Part shown: positions 24,901 through 35,399 of the stretch, piece by piece
Layout of the letters: the number at the start of each line of letters is the position of its first letter
Position numbering within the stretch: position 1 is the first letter of the stretch
NCBI GenBank assembly: GCA_050084515.1
Contig: CM114272.1
Coordinates: forward strand, 40,858,001 to 40,922,000
Direction of reading: 5' to 3'
DNA from: Blasia pusilla
Lineage: Eukaryota; Marchantiophyta; Marchantiopsida; Blasiales
DNA: 64,000 nucleotides
Notes under the pieces: generated by a model
What the model was told of the DNA's origin: nothing
Databases searched by the model: none
What the model saw: the letters and a program-made list of their open reading frames with translations, nothing else
Position numbers and translations under genes: made by a program

Positions 24901-25833
24901 CTGACCTTTTTGAACAATTATTTACAACAGCAGTACGCAGTGCCTCCTAACCGCACCTGACATTAGATGTTCAGTGGATTGGAACTTTGGAAATATCTAC
25001 TGCAGTAATGAGCATGGAATACTTTTGTATTTCAAGTAGCACTGCATTTAGACAGGAACATGCATATTCTACATCTAGTGTTGCAGTTTTCTTGCGACTG
25101 TAGGATCAAGTTGGTTGGAGAAGTATTCAACCAGTTACTGATGTGGTCTAAACTTCTTCTCGCAGTTAAGTGCGGGGTTTGCAATTGTGGAGAGTTCACC
25201 AGGAGCAAAGCGAGACCCACTGAAAAAGCGTCTGCGGGAGTGCTCAGAATACATAGTCTCTACTTGTGGTAGGGGTATGGATGCAGAAAAATTGGAACAT
25301 CTTTGTGAGGTAAAACAATGATTACCTGAGCACCCTCAACATATCTGAGCAACCCTCCGATTTTTACTTCAAAAGTAATGCTCTCCATGTATAGTACTGG
25401 AAAGAAATCGGCAAACCATATATAGAGCTCCTAGGGAGGTTGGATGGTTTGTGGGTGTAAATAGAACTCAACTGACTGACTTTATGGTGACTCTCAGGTA
25501 TATGAGGTGATGGAAGCTGCGGTGCATGTGCCTCATGATCTTATTGATTCACGGCCATCCATGACGGCGAACAATGTTTCTGATGAACCAGTTTCTTCTC
25601 TAGTAGAGGGGAGATGTGAACCAGGTAAGGTTGCAGAGGCTGAGAAACCAGTTGAGAAATTTATGAGGCGAAAATCAGCCCCAGAAGTGATACAGAATGC
25701 CAAGGGTGAGAATATCTTCTCTCGGTTCCTGGAGGTGAAAGTGAATTTCTTTGAAAAGAGGGCTTTAAGGTCGACACTTTCAGTGGAGGAGAGAAAGCAA
25801 TCTCTTACTGAGAATGATTGGACAATAGTTTAG
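18948..25833 (+). CDS. Rab3GAP catalytic-subunit-like protein with an N-terminal BSD-like domain
   Basis: Member of the Rab3 GTPase-activating protein catalytic-subunit family, expected to act on Rab-type GTPases in membrane traffic. Sixteen exons join in phase into 786 codons: 18948-18981, 19696-19806, 20019-20134, 20566-20655, 20792-20992, 21336-21466, 21803-22005, 22323-22504, 22650-23024, 23517-23581, 23951-23999, 24182-24350, 24524-24608, 24863-24932, 25166-25309, 25498-25833; all introns are GT-AG. The N-terminus KAKTALQAAAAKAERTI resembles plant Rab3GAP proteins as I remember them. Family signatures follow: HGAPPESF (about residue 330), LLHQQLQLINCC, GADHPAADLRMLETGEPVY, LRTGSVGAGCSHLLSDMQAF, NPGCILEDFVRWYSPPDW (about 522-540) and LWQELWASARPIPAVKQSPL. 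Residues about 75-152 read as a BSD-like domain (NLRFLYVPKKM, then EQEFWRRYF). Exons 6-8 are the least certain. Transcript evidence would decide whether BSD and Rab3GAP parts share one mRNA. Confidence 0.88.
23162..23253. repeat. 33-bp direct repeat in intron 9 of the Rab3GAP-like gene
   Basis: GATTTCATTAGTCTGTCACA and the next 13 bases occur at 23162-23194 and again at 23221-23253. The spacer contains a partial complement (TATGGCATG), so the block can also fold. Confidence 0.9.
24700..24769. repeat. Near-perfect 34-bp inverted repeat in intron 13 of the Rab3GAP-like gene
   Basis: Arms 24700-24733 and 24736-24769 are reverse complements with about two mismatches and a 2-base loop. The RNA would form a long hairpin. 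It could be a tiny foldback transposon or a small-RNA precursor; the sequence alone does not decide. Confidence 0.92.
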
Positions 25834-26560
25834 AAGAGAATGATTTGTAAAGAAGGGATGGATAGTGGTTCGTCAATCTGTAGTTAAAGAGCAACACTTA
25901 GCACAGGTTCTCGGTTTAGTCTTCCATGCCACACCCAACCTATCTATATATATTCCTAGTTTCTCCTCAGAGCAGTTGGACCCGTTGCTCTATATCCGCA
26001 GTTCTATACTCTAGTGAGGCAAGAAGAGATTAACCCAGAACTGGTCACACAAAACAAATACTTTGGTATCATTGAGTTGGCCATCCCTCTCCCCTGCAGT
26101 CGTGTTACAGTCGTGTATATATCTATGCATCATCCATCAAAGATGGATGGCAAATTTGAGGGTCTACCCCTACTGAGTTCCAAGTCTAAGAACCAAAACA
26201 TCATGCATGGTCACAGTTTAAAGTCATAAATGGACTTCTGTTGAGTTGCATGATTATTATTTTTTCAGACGTGCTTGGCCACTGCAAGTCCATACCACTT
26301 CAATAAAACCACTCGGGAGTTAAAACTCACCCAATAAAATTACTCGGCCTGCCCCCTTATACATCTCAAAATTAGATTCATTAGTTCATTTTCCGAAAAT
26401 GTTGGCCACCGTTTTATGTGCACTTTCACCAATTCAAGTTGAATTGGTTGCCCAAGTTATGGTGGATTGCAAGTTATGAACATGATGGGGCTCAAGTGGA
26501 CAAGTTCTTCTATAGGACGAATGTAGGTTCACAGACCCATGGACACGAATTTTATTCATA
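25834..26560. other. 3' flank of the Rab3GAP-like gene
   Basis: Contains the presumed 3' untranslated region after the TAG at 25831-25833, then intergenic DNA. No further gene is seen. Confidence 0.5.
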
Positions 26561-29000
26561 CGCAACCTTGTGAATCTTGCATGGAGTAGTGCCACCTTTG
26601 GAGTGGGATAATATTTCTACTAGTAGAGGATTGCTATTTATAGGGAGGAGTGGGATAATTTTTTACTATGATTGAGGAATGGGAGTTATTTAAGGGAGAA
26701 GTGGGATGTTATACTCCCTCAAAGAAAAATCAACACGGAAGGGAAGAAATTATTGGGAAACTTCTAAACTCCGTTTAGAATAAAGATCTTTTTGGTGCCT
26801 AGAAGTGACATGTTGCCTAATGATTGAAACTTCTTTTGGTTAATCATGTAGAACCTACTAAATCTAGAAAACTTATACTAGCAATCATAGAAGAAATGAG
26901 GAACAAACTTACATAAATGGGGGTGTGGAATGTTGTTCATGTCATTACACTTACACCAACCACTTTCTAATTAATCTTTTCAAATTTTGTTGTGTTAAAT
27001 TACAATGATAACAAGAACTAGGTTCATGTGTGATTTGATGGATACATCATATATACACGAATAAGAAATGTTTTCACACGATATTATGAATAAAGATACA
27101 TTTCCCTTTTATGTATGTCAGTTCTTTCATTTGTGTGATTAGTAGTGTATGTTTTATACATTTTGTAGTTTCTACATGGTACTGAAAGTTTGAAGGGTGA
27201 GAAAATAATTTTGATGAGAGAGATTCGAAAGATTAGGAGAAGATTTGCGAATAGAGGAATCTAATGTCGAAATCACAAGATTCTACATACAAGTAACAAA
27301 GTCACGATTCATTAAGCTTGTGCAATTTGGTGCATTTAATGTTTTGGGAAAATTTCATGGGTTGCAAAATTTTGAATATTAAAGAAGACAATATTAAGAG
27401 ATTGCAACAACCTTTTCTTCTCAATAAAAAACTCAAATTTTACTATTTGAAAGATGGAGTTTAAAATTAAATTTTATCTTTCAAATCCCTAGAAATTGAT
27501 GTTTTTCAATTCTCACGATATGTGAATCAAAATTTATCACAAAGAGCGAGGGGTTGGGCCAAAACGACATGTTTTGCATTGAAGAGATTCTCTATGGAAC
27601 ATGTACCAGGAATCCAAGCATTAAAAGAAGAATGCATGTGCATAGAAGACTCCATAGACCTAGATGTTAGAACATGGAATCCAAAATATTTCAACCATAG
27701 ACCTATAGATTAGAGCGAGGAATCCACTACATTTCGATTATTATGAACGCATTCCTAATGGGTCAAATTCAAGATTTAGAGACATCCAAGGGAGTGTGGG
27801 ATGTATTAGCTAGAGTATTTGATCTCTAATGTCATCTACTCAATCTCTAAAGTTGGAGTTGAATCAACAGTTGAATGACATTAGGAAAGAATCTACGAGT
27901 ATATTTTATTGCATACTTAGTATTAAAACTCTCGTTCAATTACGTAGTATTGGAGTAGTTGTACATGATGTTAACCTCATTATGATCGCACTCCAAAGAT
28001 AAGGGAAGGAACATAAATCTTTCGTAACATCGATTTCTATTAGGGATTCATTTATGATATTCACAAATTAATTCCTTTCTAATCAAGGAAGAGATGCAAT
28101 CAGGACTTGGAGTTTCTTTAAGTAGTTTATAGAACCATGCATATTATGTAAGAAGAGGCCAAGTTAAAAATTCTAGTCATGGAAACCTTAATTATGATGG
28201 AAGATTCGGTGAACTGAATTAGAACTACCACGATCAATAACAACAATAATCACCAAAAAATATTAACATCAAAAAAATTTGGCGAAGGAAGTAGGGAAAA
28301 CTTCAAAGGCATAAGAAATACCCACAATCAAGATCATTGACCATATGGATCTTGCAACCATTATGGTTTAAAAGTCCTTACCCTAAGATTTCTTCAAGAT
28401 GCATATCGATATGAGACGTCGAGTTATTTCACAATCAAACTATGCGGAGTAGTACAAAGTGATGACAAAGGATGAAGACATCATCCACCACTTTATCAGT
28501 CTCGATATACCTAAGAAAAAATGGAGTGGCAAAGTGGATGAAACCTTACATTTTTGGAGAGAGCATGGAGTATGCTTAAAAATGCGGGAGTGAAGAAGAG
28601 ATTTCAAGCAGAAAATGTAAATATTGCATGTTATCTAATAAATCTATCTCTACTATTGCTATTATATGTGAAATTCCTATAGAGTTGTGGCATTGTACTC
28701 CTACAAATTACTTTGTACTTAGAGTGTTTGAATGCCTTGCATATATTCATGTTCAACAAGACAAGGGTCTAAGTTAGATTCAAGGGCTAGAAAGTGTATC
28801 TTTCTAGGATATTAGAAGGGAGTGAAAGGGTATAGATTGTGGGATCCTAGTATATGCGAGATTTTTGTGAGTAGAGATGTGTCCTTTAATGAGAAGGCTA
28901 TGATGAAATCCGATATTAGGAGTGAGGTAAGAGATGAGAGTCCAACGTATAAGTCTATAGAGGTGGAGGTTGACATTGCTGATATATAGGACTGACTCAC
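26561..29000 (+). mobile_element. Ty1/copia retrotransposon remnant
   Basis: A TATA-like TATTTATAGG at about 26635 and the sequence up to 27176 may be a 5' LTR. Immediately after an ACA end comes TGGTACTGAAAG, a degenerate match to the initiator-methionine tRNA primer-binding site TGGTATCAGAGC. Broken plus-strand frames then give gag pieces at about 27758-28080 (TSKGVWDVLARVFDL, NQQLNDIRKES, a HKSFVTSISIRDSF stretch). At about 28600-28960 come the end of a copia integrase, with ACYLINLS and VKGYRLWDPSICEIFVSRDV. Protease, most integrase and all reverse transcriptase are deleted, and stops are frequent. The open frame at 27522-27713 lies in the gag region but has no recognisable motif. Confidence 0.7.
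27177..27188 (+). promoter_or_regulatory. Possible degenerate tRNA-iMet primer-binding site of the copia element
   Basis: TGGTACTGAAAG directly after an LTR-like ...TCTACA end, upstream of gag fragments. It matches only about two thirds of the canonical site. Confidence 0.4.
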
Positions 29001-29205
29001 AATCAGGGTCTAAGAGTCCTCATGCAGTTCAGACCATACCATAGCATCGCATGTTAGATAGAACTAGGAGACCCTAAAATTTTTTGGGCTTTTCAAATTC
29101 AGATGTTGTTGCATTTTCCTTTCTTATAGAGCATGGTGGGCCTTCATGTTACAAAGAGGCCTTAGATATGTAGGAGCACCCGCAGTGAATGCTTGCCATG
29201 GAGGA

Positions 29206-29976
29206 TGTCGTGCGCATACACATCGCTACACAACATACATTGCTGTCATCAAACATACACACAAACACACACGATCCCATGCTAACTCATGGCATCCATA
29301 CATAGAGGCGAGAAGTACCAAAATATCTCCAATAAAGTAAGATCCAATCTCTCTCACAACACCATAGTTCTCACATATGTGCACTCTCACATGTCTCTCT
29401 CAATGTCAAACCAAACCCACTCTCCTAATGAGAGGCTTGGGTTACACACACAAGGCAAGCAAAAACATAGCTCCGCCACCTCATGCCAAGAGGTTCAACA
29501 AAGAGAGAATGAGCTCTCAAGCTCTTTCTTGGAGGTATACCCCCTTCCCTCTCCCAAGCCCTCTCAACGGTAACCTATGCTCGTAGGTCATCTCCTTGGC
29601 TCTTGACCTGCTGTAGCGGGTAAAGGGCCACTTCCCAAATTGGAAAGTCAAATATCCCCAATATGGAAACTTACCCGAAATAGTAAGTTCTCTATATGGC
29701 TCCAAATGAGCCGAAACGAAGGGAAAACCTGCTCTCTCAGGTTTCCTAGGGCCTCAACAGGTCATCCTTGACCTCTTGGGCCTGTCCTCCACTACTCGTG
29801 TAGACGCTCTAGTAGATCCCACCGATCTATCCTAATAGTCGTGACAACTGTCGTGCGCATACACATCGCTACACAACATACATCGCTGTCATCGAACACA
29901 CACACAAACACACACGATCCCATGCTAACTCATGGCATCCATACACAGAGGCAAAAAGTACCAAAATATCTCCAAT
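29206..29976. repeat. 127-bp direct repeats flanking the truncated LTR
   Basis: 29206-29332 and 29849-29976 are near-identical direct repeats (TGTCGTGCGCATACACATCG ... CCAAAATATCTCCAAT). The right copy sits where the element's 3' untranslated sequence joins the LTR, so the left copy beyond the LTR is a duplication, probably from unequal recombination or template switching. Confidence 0.9.
29334..29846 (-). repeat. Truncated 3' LTR copy of the methyltransferase-bearing gypsy element
   Basis: 513 bp homologous to 38973-39485, both starting TGTCAC in the minus sense. The copy stops abruptly at 29334, where the 5' LTR continues for several hundred bases, so the downstream half of this LTR is missing and is replaced by the 127-bp repeat at 29206-29332. 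Confidence 0.85.
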
Positions 29977-30162
29977 CGCCTCCCTAGCTGGTGGTTAGGT
30001 CCCTCTAACTCCAGATAGCCATCTATCTCTACCTACCACGACATACATCTCTATGACGCTAAGAGCACAAAGGCCGTGTGCTCATGTGGCCCCATCGTTA
30101 GTCGCCTTCCTGTCATCCATGTCACAGAAAAAGTTGGAATTGAAACCTACCTAGCATCTCCT

Positions 30163-30651
30163 CTATGTACATCTGGGACACATCCATTGTCCCCAAGGAA
30201 CCCTAGTGAGAGGTGGCGTCAGACATGCCATATGCCAACCTCTTGAACATCCATCACAGACTAGCATCGTGGCCGCACCACGAGTAGAACCATACAACAT
30301 ACAACGCAAGCTTGCAGGAACTACTGCTGAGCTCGGATCTATTGTACCATCAATGTTAGGAAGGTGACATGGCGCACAATTACGCACATGGTCCTTCCAT
30401 AGCATACTATCGCGTCCCTCCAGCAAGAGAACACCGGATGGAAAAACATCACGCACTCTCAGGATAGTGCGCCCTGCAGTCACATCCAACATCGTTGGTG
30501 TCGTCTGCTGCAAGTAGAAATAATCTCCCTGATGAAACCTCCGGATAGTTGGTCGAAAACCACCACCCCGAATAGTCGCATACCTCAACATATCCCGATG
30601 CTGCGCAATCGCCAAGTTCTCGAACGCCATGGGCATCACTCTCCGAAACAA
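30163..30651 (-). pseudogene. Integrase C-terminal extension ending in a PHD-finger-like module
   Basis: This 162-codon frame is the end of the gypsy polyprotein, one frame shift away from the integrase core. Residues about 45-105 look like the integrase C-terminal SH3-like region (RRFHQGDYFYLQQ, TILRVRDVF, VLLLEGRDS, WKDHVRNCAPCHLP). Residues about 113-161 match a PHD finger: LVCDGCSRGWHMACL, then PPLTRVPWGQWMCPRCT and a stop, giving the C...C-x2-C...H...C...C-x2-C order. The first zinc pair is incomplete: RCMLYG has one Cys where two are expected, so this copy probably no longer folds fully. PHD fingers read histone tails; in an integrase they would be expected to steer insertion, as chromodomains do in chromoviruses. 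That role is inference. Confidence 0.75.
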
Positions 30652-30709
30652 CTCAGCCCTCTGAGAACATGCTCACATCCATACATCTGGGTCATCAAGG
30701 TCCAAAGAC

Positions 30710-31396
30710 TCACCAAAGATCTCGACGAATGGTCGCAAGTAAATCTGGCTCGACCATAAAGTAGCAAATCGTGAAAAAGATGCTAAGGATCCGACCAGAT
30801 CCCATCGCCAACCACGGAAACTGGAGGACCCAATCTCCTAGGTGACCTCTTTTCAAGCCATACTTGCGTAAACCCCTCTTCACCGTCTGCACAACTCTCT
30901 CCGTTAATCCATCCGCCTCGTGATGATCTCGGGAAGTCGTGCGGTGGTCGATCAACGCCTGATCACTCAAGGTCTGGAACTCACCGCGAAACTCAGTACC
31001 CTGGTCTGTCAACACCTCAGCCGGTGCGCCATAATTACTTAATACTCGATCTAGGAAGGCATAAGCTACTCCCTCACTCTCTTTTTCAGGAAATGCAACC
31101 AACTCGATCCACTTCGAGAAGTGCTCGACCATCACCAACACATAACGACTGTGACGCTCCATCAAAGGCAAAGGTCATGCAAAATCCAAACTCCATCCAT
31201 ACCCTAAGCCCATGATTGGTAATGGATGCAACTGTGGAGTCGAAGCATTGAAGGATGCTCGGACCTGATTACACACCATGCACCTGGCAACAAACTGCTG
31301 AACGTTAGTGTGCATGCCTCACCACCAATACTGAATCTAGAGCAAACTGTACGTCCGCTTGACCCCCAAGTGGCCCAACTCCTCGTGGGCATGCTA
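30710..31396 (-). pseudogene. Gypsy integrase (zinc finger and catalytic core)
   Basis: In the pol frame the region opens with an H-x3-H type zinc finger (HEELGHLGVKRTY, then ARCMVCNQ), followed by the core: a W-S-L-D segment, VMVEHFSKWIELV, VLTDQGTEFRGEF (second catalytic Asp) and ADGLTERVVQTVKRGL (catalytic Glu). The DDE set is therefore present. Stops interrupt the finger at 31394-31396, 31337-31339 (TAG where CAG fits) and 31319-31321 (TGA where CGA fits). The core frame 31171-30710 is open. Confidence 0.87.
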
Positions 31397-32071
31397 CACT
31401 AGTCGTACTCTCTGCAAAGGATGCAGCTCTACGTGTACTCTACCATCCTCCCAAACCCTCAAAACATGTGTCCCCTCCCAACGGAACCGTTTGGCCCGTT
31501 GTAGAATCCGATCCCGCTCTGTAGCACCCACGGTGCTTGCAACGCTGCCAGTACGAAGGTACTCCAAAACTACTCCATCATCATGAATATCTCGACCACC
31601 TATCGTCTCCTCTCTGGCCTCGGGATCCAAGAACTCTCCACAAGACCTCGCCATCGAAGTCTCCACACTCTGGCTCTCCATAGCCAACATGCCTAAATAG
31701 GCTGACGCGTGCCATCTTGGCACTGACTCCTCATCACTCTCTCCATGCCATCGAGCTCCAATCGCATCTCGCTGACTCGAGCATGGGTTACGACTCAACT
31801 CATCTACATCTTAGTTGAGCGTCCCAGGTCTATGTACTACCTGAAAATCATACTCTTGCAACAATAGAGCCCATCTCGCAAGCTTCCATGTAAGCTTGTC
31901 GGACTCCATCAACCACTTCAGTGGTTGATGATCAATGATGATGGTAAAGGGGTTGCCAAATAAGTAACATCTGAAATGCACAACATCCCACACTACAACC
32001 AAGCACTCACCCTCATACGAGCTGTACTTCGCCTCTGCAGCGTTGTTCCAGCGGCTAGCATAAGCCACCAC
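31397..32071 (-). pseudogene. Gypsy RNase H and linker to integrase
   Basis: YASRWNNAAEAKYSSYEGE and FTIIIDHQPLKWLME at 32071-31811 are the RNase H domain of a gypsy polyprotein. A 134-codon open linker (31798-31394) joins it to the integrase finger in the same frame. The linker has no recognised domain. Confidence 0.85.
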
Positions 32072-32218
32072 GAACTCTCTACCCTCATCATCATGCTAGG
32101 TGAGCACCGCTCCAAGCCCCATCATGCTCCAATCTATGTGCAAGTGGAAAGGACGCCCCCTGATCGGTCTCCTCAAGATGGGCGCAGACGTCAACCTGTC
32201 CTTGAGCAATTGAAATGC

Positions 32219-33223
32219 TCACTCCTGCTCATCCCCCCAGTGCCACTCGTGATCCACCTTGGTCAGCAAGGTCAGCGGCTTTGAAATCGAACTGAATCCC
32301 TTGACGTACCTCCGATAGAAGTTTGCCAATCCCATGAATGCGCAAACACGGCTCACATCTGTAGGGCGTGGAATGCATGAGATAGCCTCTACCTTTGTCT
32401 GCTGAACACCAAGGCTCCCTGGGTATATCGTATGACCTAAGTACTCAATCTGGTCGTAGAAGAACTTCCACATGCTTGGATGTAGCTTCAACCCATGTAA
32501 TTTCAATCGTCAAAACACCTCCTCTAGATGTCGCTCATGCTCCTCAATCGTGGCGCTAAAGACTAGGATGTCATCAATATAACACCTAGCAAAATCTAGA
32601 CCAGCCAAGATCCTATCCATGACCCTCTGAAACTCAACCGGGGCGTTCTTTAATCCAAATGGTAAGAACCACCACTGGTACAAACAATCCTTCCCGTGAG
32701 GATTGATGCCCCAAAATGCCTTCTTCTGCCTATCCTCCAATTTGATAGGCTGTTGATGGTATCTGGCTTGCAAATCCAATGAACTGAAGACCTTTGTGTG
32801 ACCAATCGCATCAAAGATCTCCTCAGGGATGGGCATGGCATACCTATCGGACTTCGTCTGCCGATTGATAGGTCGGTAATCCCCACACATCCGCCTATGT
32901 GTCCAATTCCCATGCACATCCTTCTTGGGGGGCATGAGAGTGGCAGATGCATACTCCCCATGCGACATCTCCACTAGTCATGCTCCGATCAAGTCTTGGC
33001 TCCTACTCTGAATCAGAGCCCTCTCCATATCACTGTACCTGTAGGGTCGTCGGAAGATCGGCGTATCACTCGACAACTCAATGCGGATCCCCAGTCCCTT
33101 CAGCGTACCCAAATACTCCATGCTAAACGCAAAGCAACTCCTATAACTCCTGAGGAATTGATGTATCCGGCGCCACTCTCCTCCTCTCAACTTAGGGCCC
33201 ATATCTGCCTCCCAAGTCTCCAT
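32219..33223 (-). pseudogene. Gypsy reverse transcriptase
   Basis: Copies element RNA into DNA. The frame runs from 33223 to 32219 with stops at 32978-32980 and near 32510. Motifs: TPIFRRPYRYSDMERALI, MCGDYRPIN, FSSLDLQARYHQ, LPFGLKNAPVEFQRVMD, and CYIDDILVFS with the YIDD catalytic box at 32570-32581. The connection motif AFMGLANFYRRYVKGFS follows at about 32350. Core residues are intact; only the stops disable it. Confidence 0.92.
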
Positions 33224-33532
33224 CGTGACTGCGGTAGGACTCTCCGGCGCGGGTATCGGTGGTTGCTATGGTGCAACCCCGTCTCGAACAACAACACTCG
33301 GCTGCTCTCCTGTAGCCAACTGCAAACTCTGATCTCCTCCACGTGCAATGCCCGGAACCACGCTCGATGCTGTGGCTATCATCTCCTGGCATACCTGCAA
33401 AACATCCCAAGAAGTCCAAGGGTGTCTCTCTCGATCTCCCATGGAATGTAGATCTCCTCGAGTCTCACCCCCAGCCACTGCCTCCACCGTCTTGGTAGGC
33501 ATGGGGCTCACCAACGCAACCGCTGCGATATG

Positions 33533-34837
33533 TCACGATCTCATTCGGCGTAGCTCAGCCACTCCCAAGGTGAGGATCCATGTCAAGCAGTTCAAGAACA
33601 TCGCTTGACCGAAGACATGGCATTGTAATGCCTCTGACATTGATGGTACTGCCGTCATTCTTGTGGGAAATCCCATCGCTCGCTCTCTCCCGTCGGCGTT
33701 GGGCTCCACCAACCGCTGAACCTGGTCATCCCAAACCAAGCCAAAACCGGCCTCCTTGTATGCATAGGAAGCGGAAAAGCTCACAAACGTGGGCAAGATT
33801 GCCCGCGGCCTGCCTACTCTGTTGACCACAGTCAACGGTGGTCGATCATCGTGCCTCACTGCATGTGATCGATGATCTAGATCTAGAATGGAATCCACTT
33901 ACAAATGGGAGGGGCGCTCCACTCTCGCATACGCCCTCTGTAACACCGCATGGGGCACCAAGTTGGTCCACCATAAACACGGTCGATGGGCTCTAGAACT
34001 TACACTCGACGCATCCAAGAACACTGCTGGGCCAATCCAGGCACGCACCTCATGAGCACTTGTCACCACCCGTGACCTGGAGTCTCCTAAGATCGGCACA
34101 TTCTCCAAAATGTAGTCTGAAGAATGAGACTTGTGCTCGTGCAACTGCGGTAAGACCCTCAACATCTCCCAAAAAAACCTAGACCGTGTGTCAGCCAACC
34201 CGCTGCCTCATCCAACACTTGATTGGCCTTGACATGGCCAACCGGTAATGACCAAATCAATGGTCCCTACCCGCTCTAAGTCTTGCGCCCCCAACAACGA
34301 AATATCCCTCGGTAGGGAACACTGGTACCCTTGTACCGCGGACGCAGACAATAAGTTGGGAAAACGTAGGCTTAAGTGCGCCACATGTCGTAGTGAGACG
34401 TGCCTTTCAGCATCATCACTCTCCACATACAGGTACTCTTGCACTCGCACTCGTGCCTGCAAAACAACAGCTAACCTGGTGCTAATCCCTCCAAAGAGAT
34501 CTAACACTCAAATACCCTCCTCCGAGATACACCACACAATGGGTGTGGTATCCAAGGTTGTCATCATAGCACTCCCTGCTACCTCGGGTTCCTCAAACCC
34601 GTCAAGCTCCGGTGCAAACGCCTCACTCCACGCGGTCTGCACGTGCTCATCTGCCAATGGTCGAAGCACCTCAATTGAGCCCCACAATGGCACCTCTCTT
34701 GCACCGAATGATGTGGCTACCATGACACTCCTCTCCATAGAAATTTCAGGAACGGGATTATCCTCTGCATGGACATGTCCCTCAATCAAATCACTAGGCC
34801 AAGTGATGGCACTGCTAAATGCTGCTAAGGTCGCCAC
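33533..34837 (-). pseudogene. C5 cytosine DNA methyltransferase domain embedded in gypsy pol
   Basis: Transfers a methyl group from S-adenosylmethionine to cytosine in DNA. In one frame, 435 codons long, the canonical motif order is visible: motif I LDLFGGISTRLAVVLQA (from 34504), motif II YLYVESDD, a DLVITGW segment leading to motif IV PCQGQS with the catalytic Cys codon at 34232-34234, motif VI ILENVP with Glu-Asn-Val at 34097-34105, a motif VIII-like AHRPCLWWTN, and motifs IX/X with MGFPTRM and GQAMFLNCLTWI near the end. The I-to-X order argues against the rearranged plant DRM type and fits the DNMT1/DNMT3/Dcm order. Three in-frame stops (34508-34510 TGA, 34208-34210 TGA, 33899-33901 TAA) and a Cys where the second Arg of motif VIII is expected make it inactive. 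No known DNMT regulatory domain is seen; the 110 residues before motif I are unfamiliar. Confidence 0.9.
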
Positions 34838-35325
34838 CTCCCTGGCCGTTGCTCGATCATTGCACCTATAAATCGAACGGGTAATGAGCTAAGGCGCCCA
34901 TCACCTGACTGCCGTCCTAGTTTGTAGGATGTTGACTCCTCCCAGTAATCCAGGGAAAACCCCATCGGGTATAACACTGCTCCACCAACCAAGACGTCGT
35001 AGGACTGTGCATTAGTCACTATCACCTTGGCTCGCACCACGGACTCATCTGTAGGATATCCCGGGCGAATCCTCACCACAACCTCATGTTGGGTGATATA
35101 TTGTGTGGTACTTGCTCCACCCAAGGATGTCTGTATCCGGAATGGACAATGCTCCACATCGGCTCTCATCAAGCCCAATCCTCTGAATGACGCTTTCCCC
35201 AACATCAGGGGTTGCGCTCTTGAATCCAAAAAGACGCGTTGCGGACTAAAAGCTCTACCTCCAGGACTCACCAACTGGAAGATCTCTCCCTGGTTATCCA
35301 CCAACACAACACCAGGAGAAGCCAT
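34825..35325 (-). pseudogene. Gypsy aspartic-protease-like region
   Basis: Sits between gag and the methyltransferase, where retroviral-type protease belongs. RVFLDSRAQPLMLGK near 35240 has the position and shape of the active-site D-S/T-G loop but reads DSR. AQSYDVLVGGAVLYPMGFSL near 35000-34950 matches the DVLIG...L region that ends such proteases. The frame differs from both gag and methyltransferase frames, so at least one shift separates each. Confidence 0.65.
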
Positions 35326-35399
35326 GTACGCTCTATCGCGGGTCTAGCGGGCATCTCCGCCATCCTAGCAGCCGCAACCTGCCATGAATCTGACGTTGA

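Noticed and set aside
29206-29976. CRISPR-like or target-site repeats
   Set aside because: Only two 127-bp copies, flanking an LTR in a plant genome; explained by retrotransposon rearrangement.
32996-33451. 151-codon plus-strand open frame
   Set aside because: Antisense of the start of gypsy reverse transcriptase.
34248-34871. 207-codon plus-strand open frame
   Set aside because: It is the antisense of the methyltransferase and upstream pol frame, which has clear family motifs; the plus-strand product resembles nothing.
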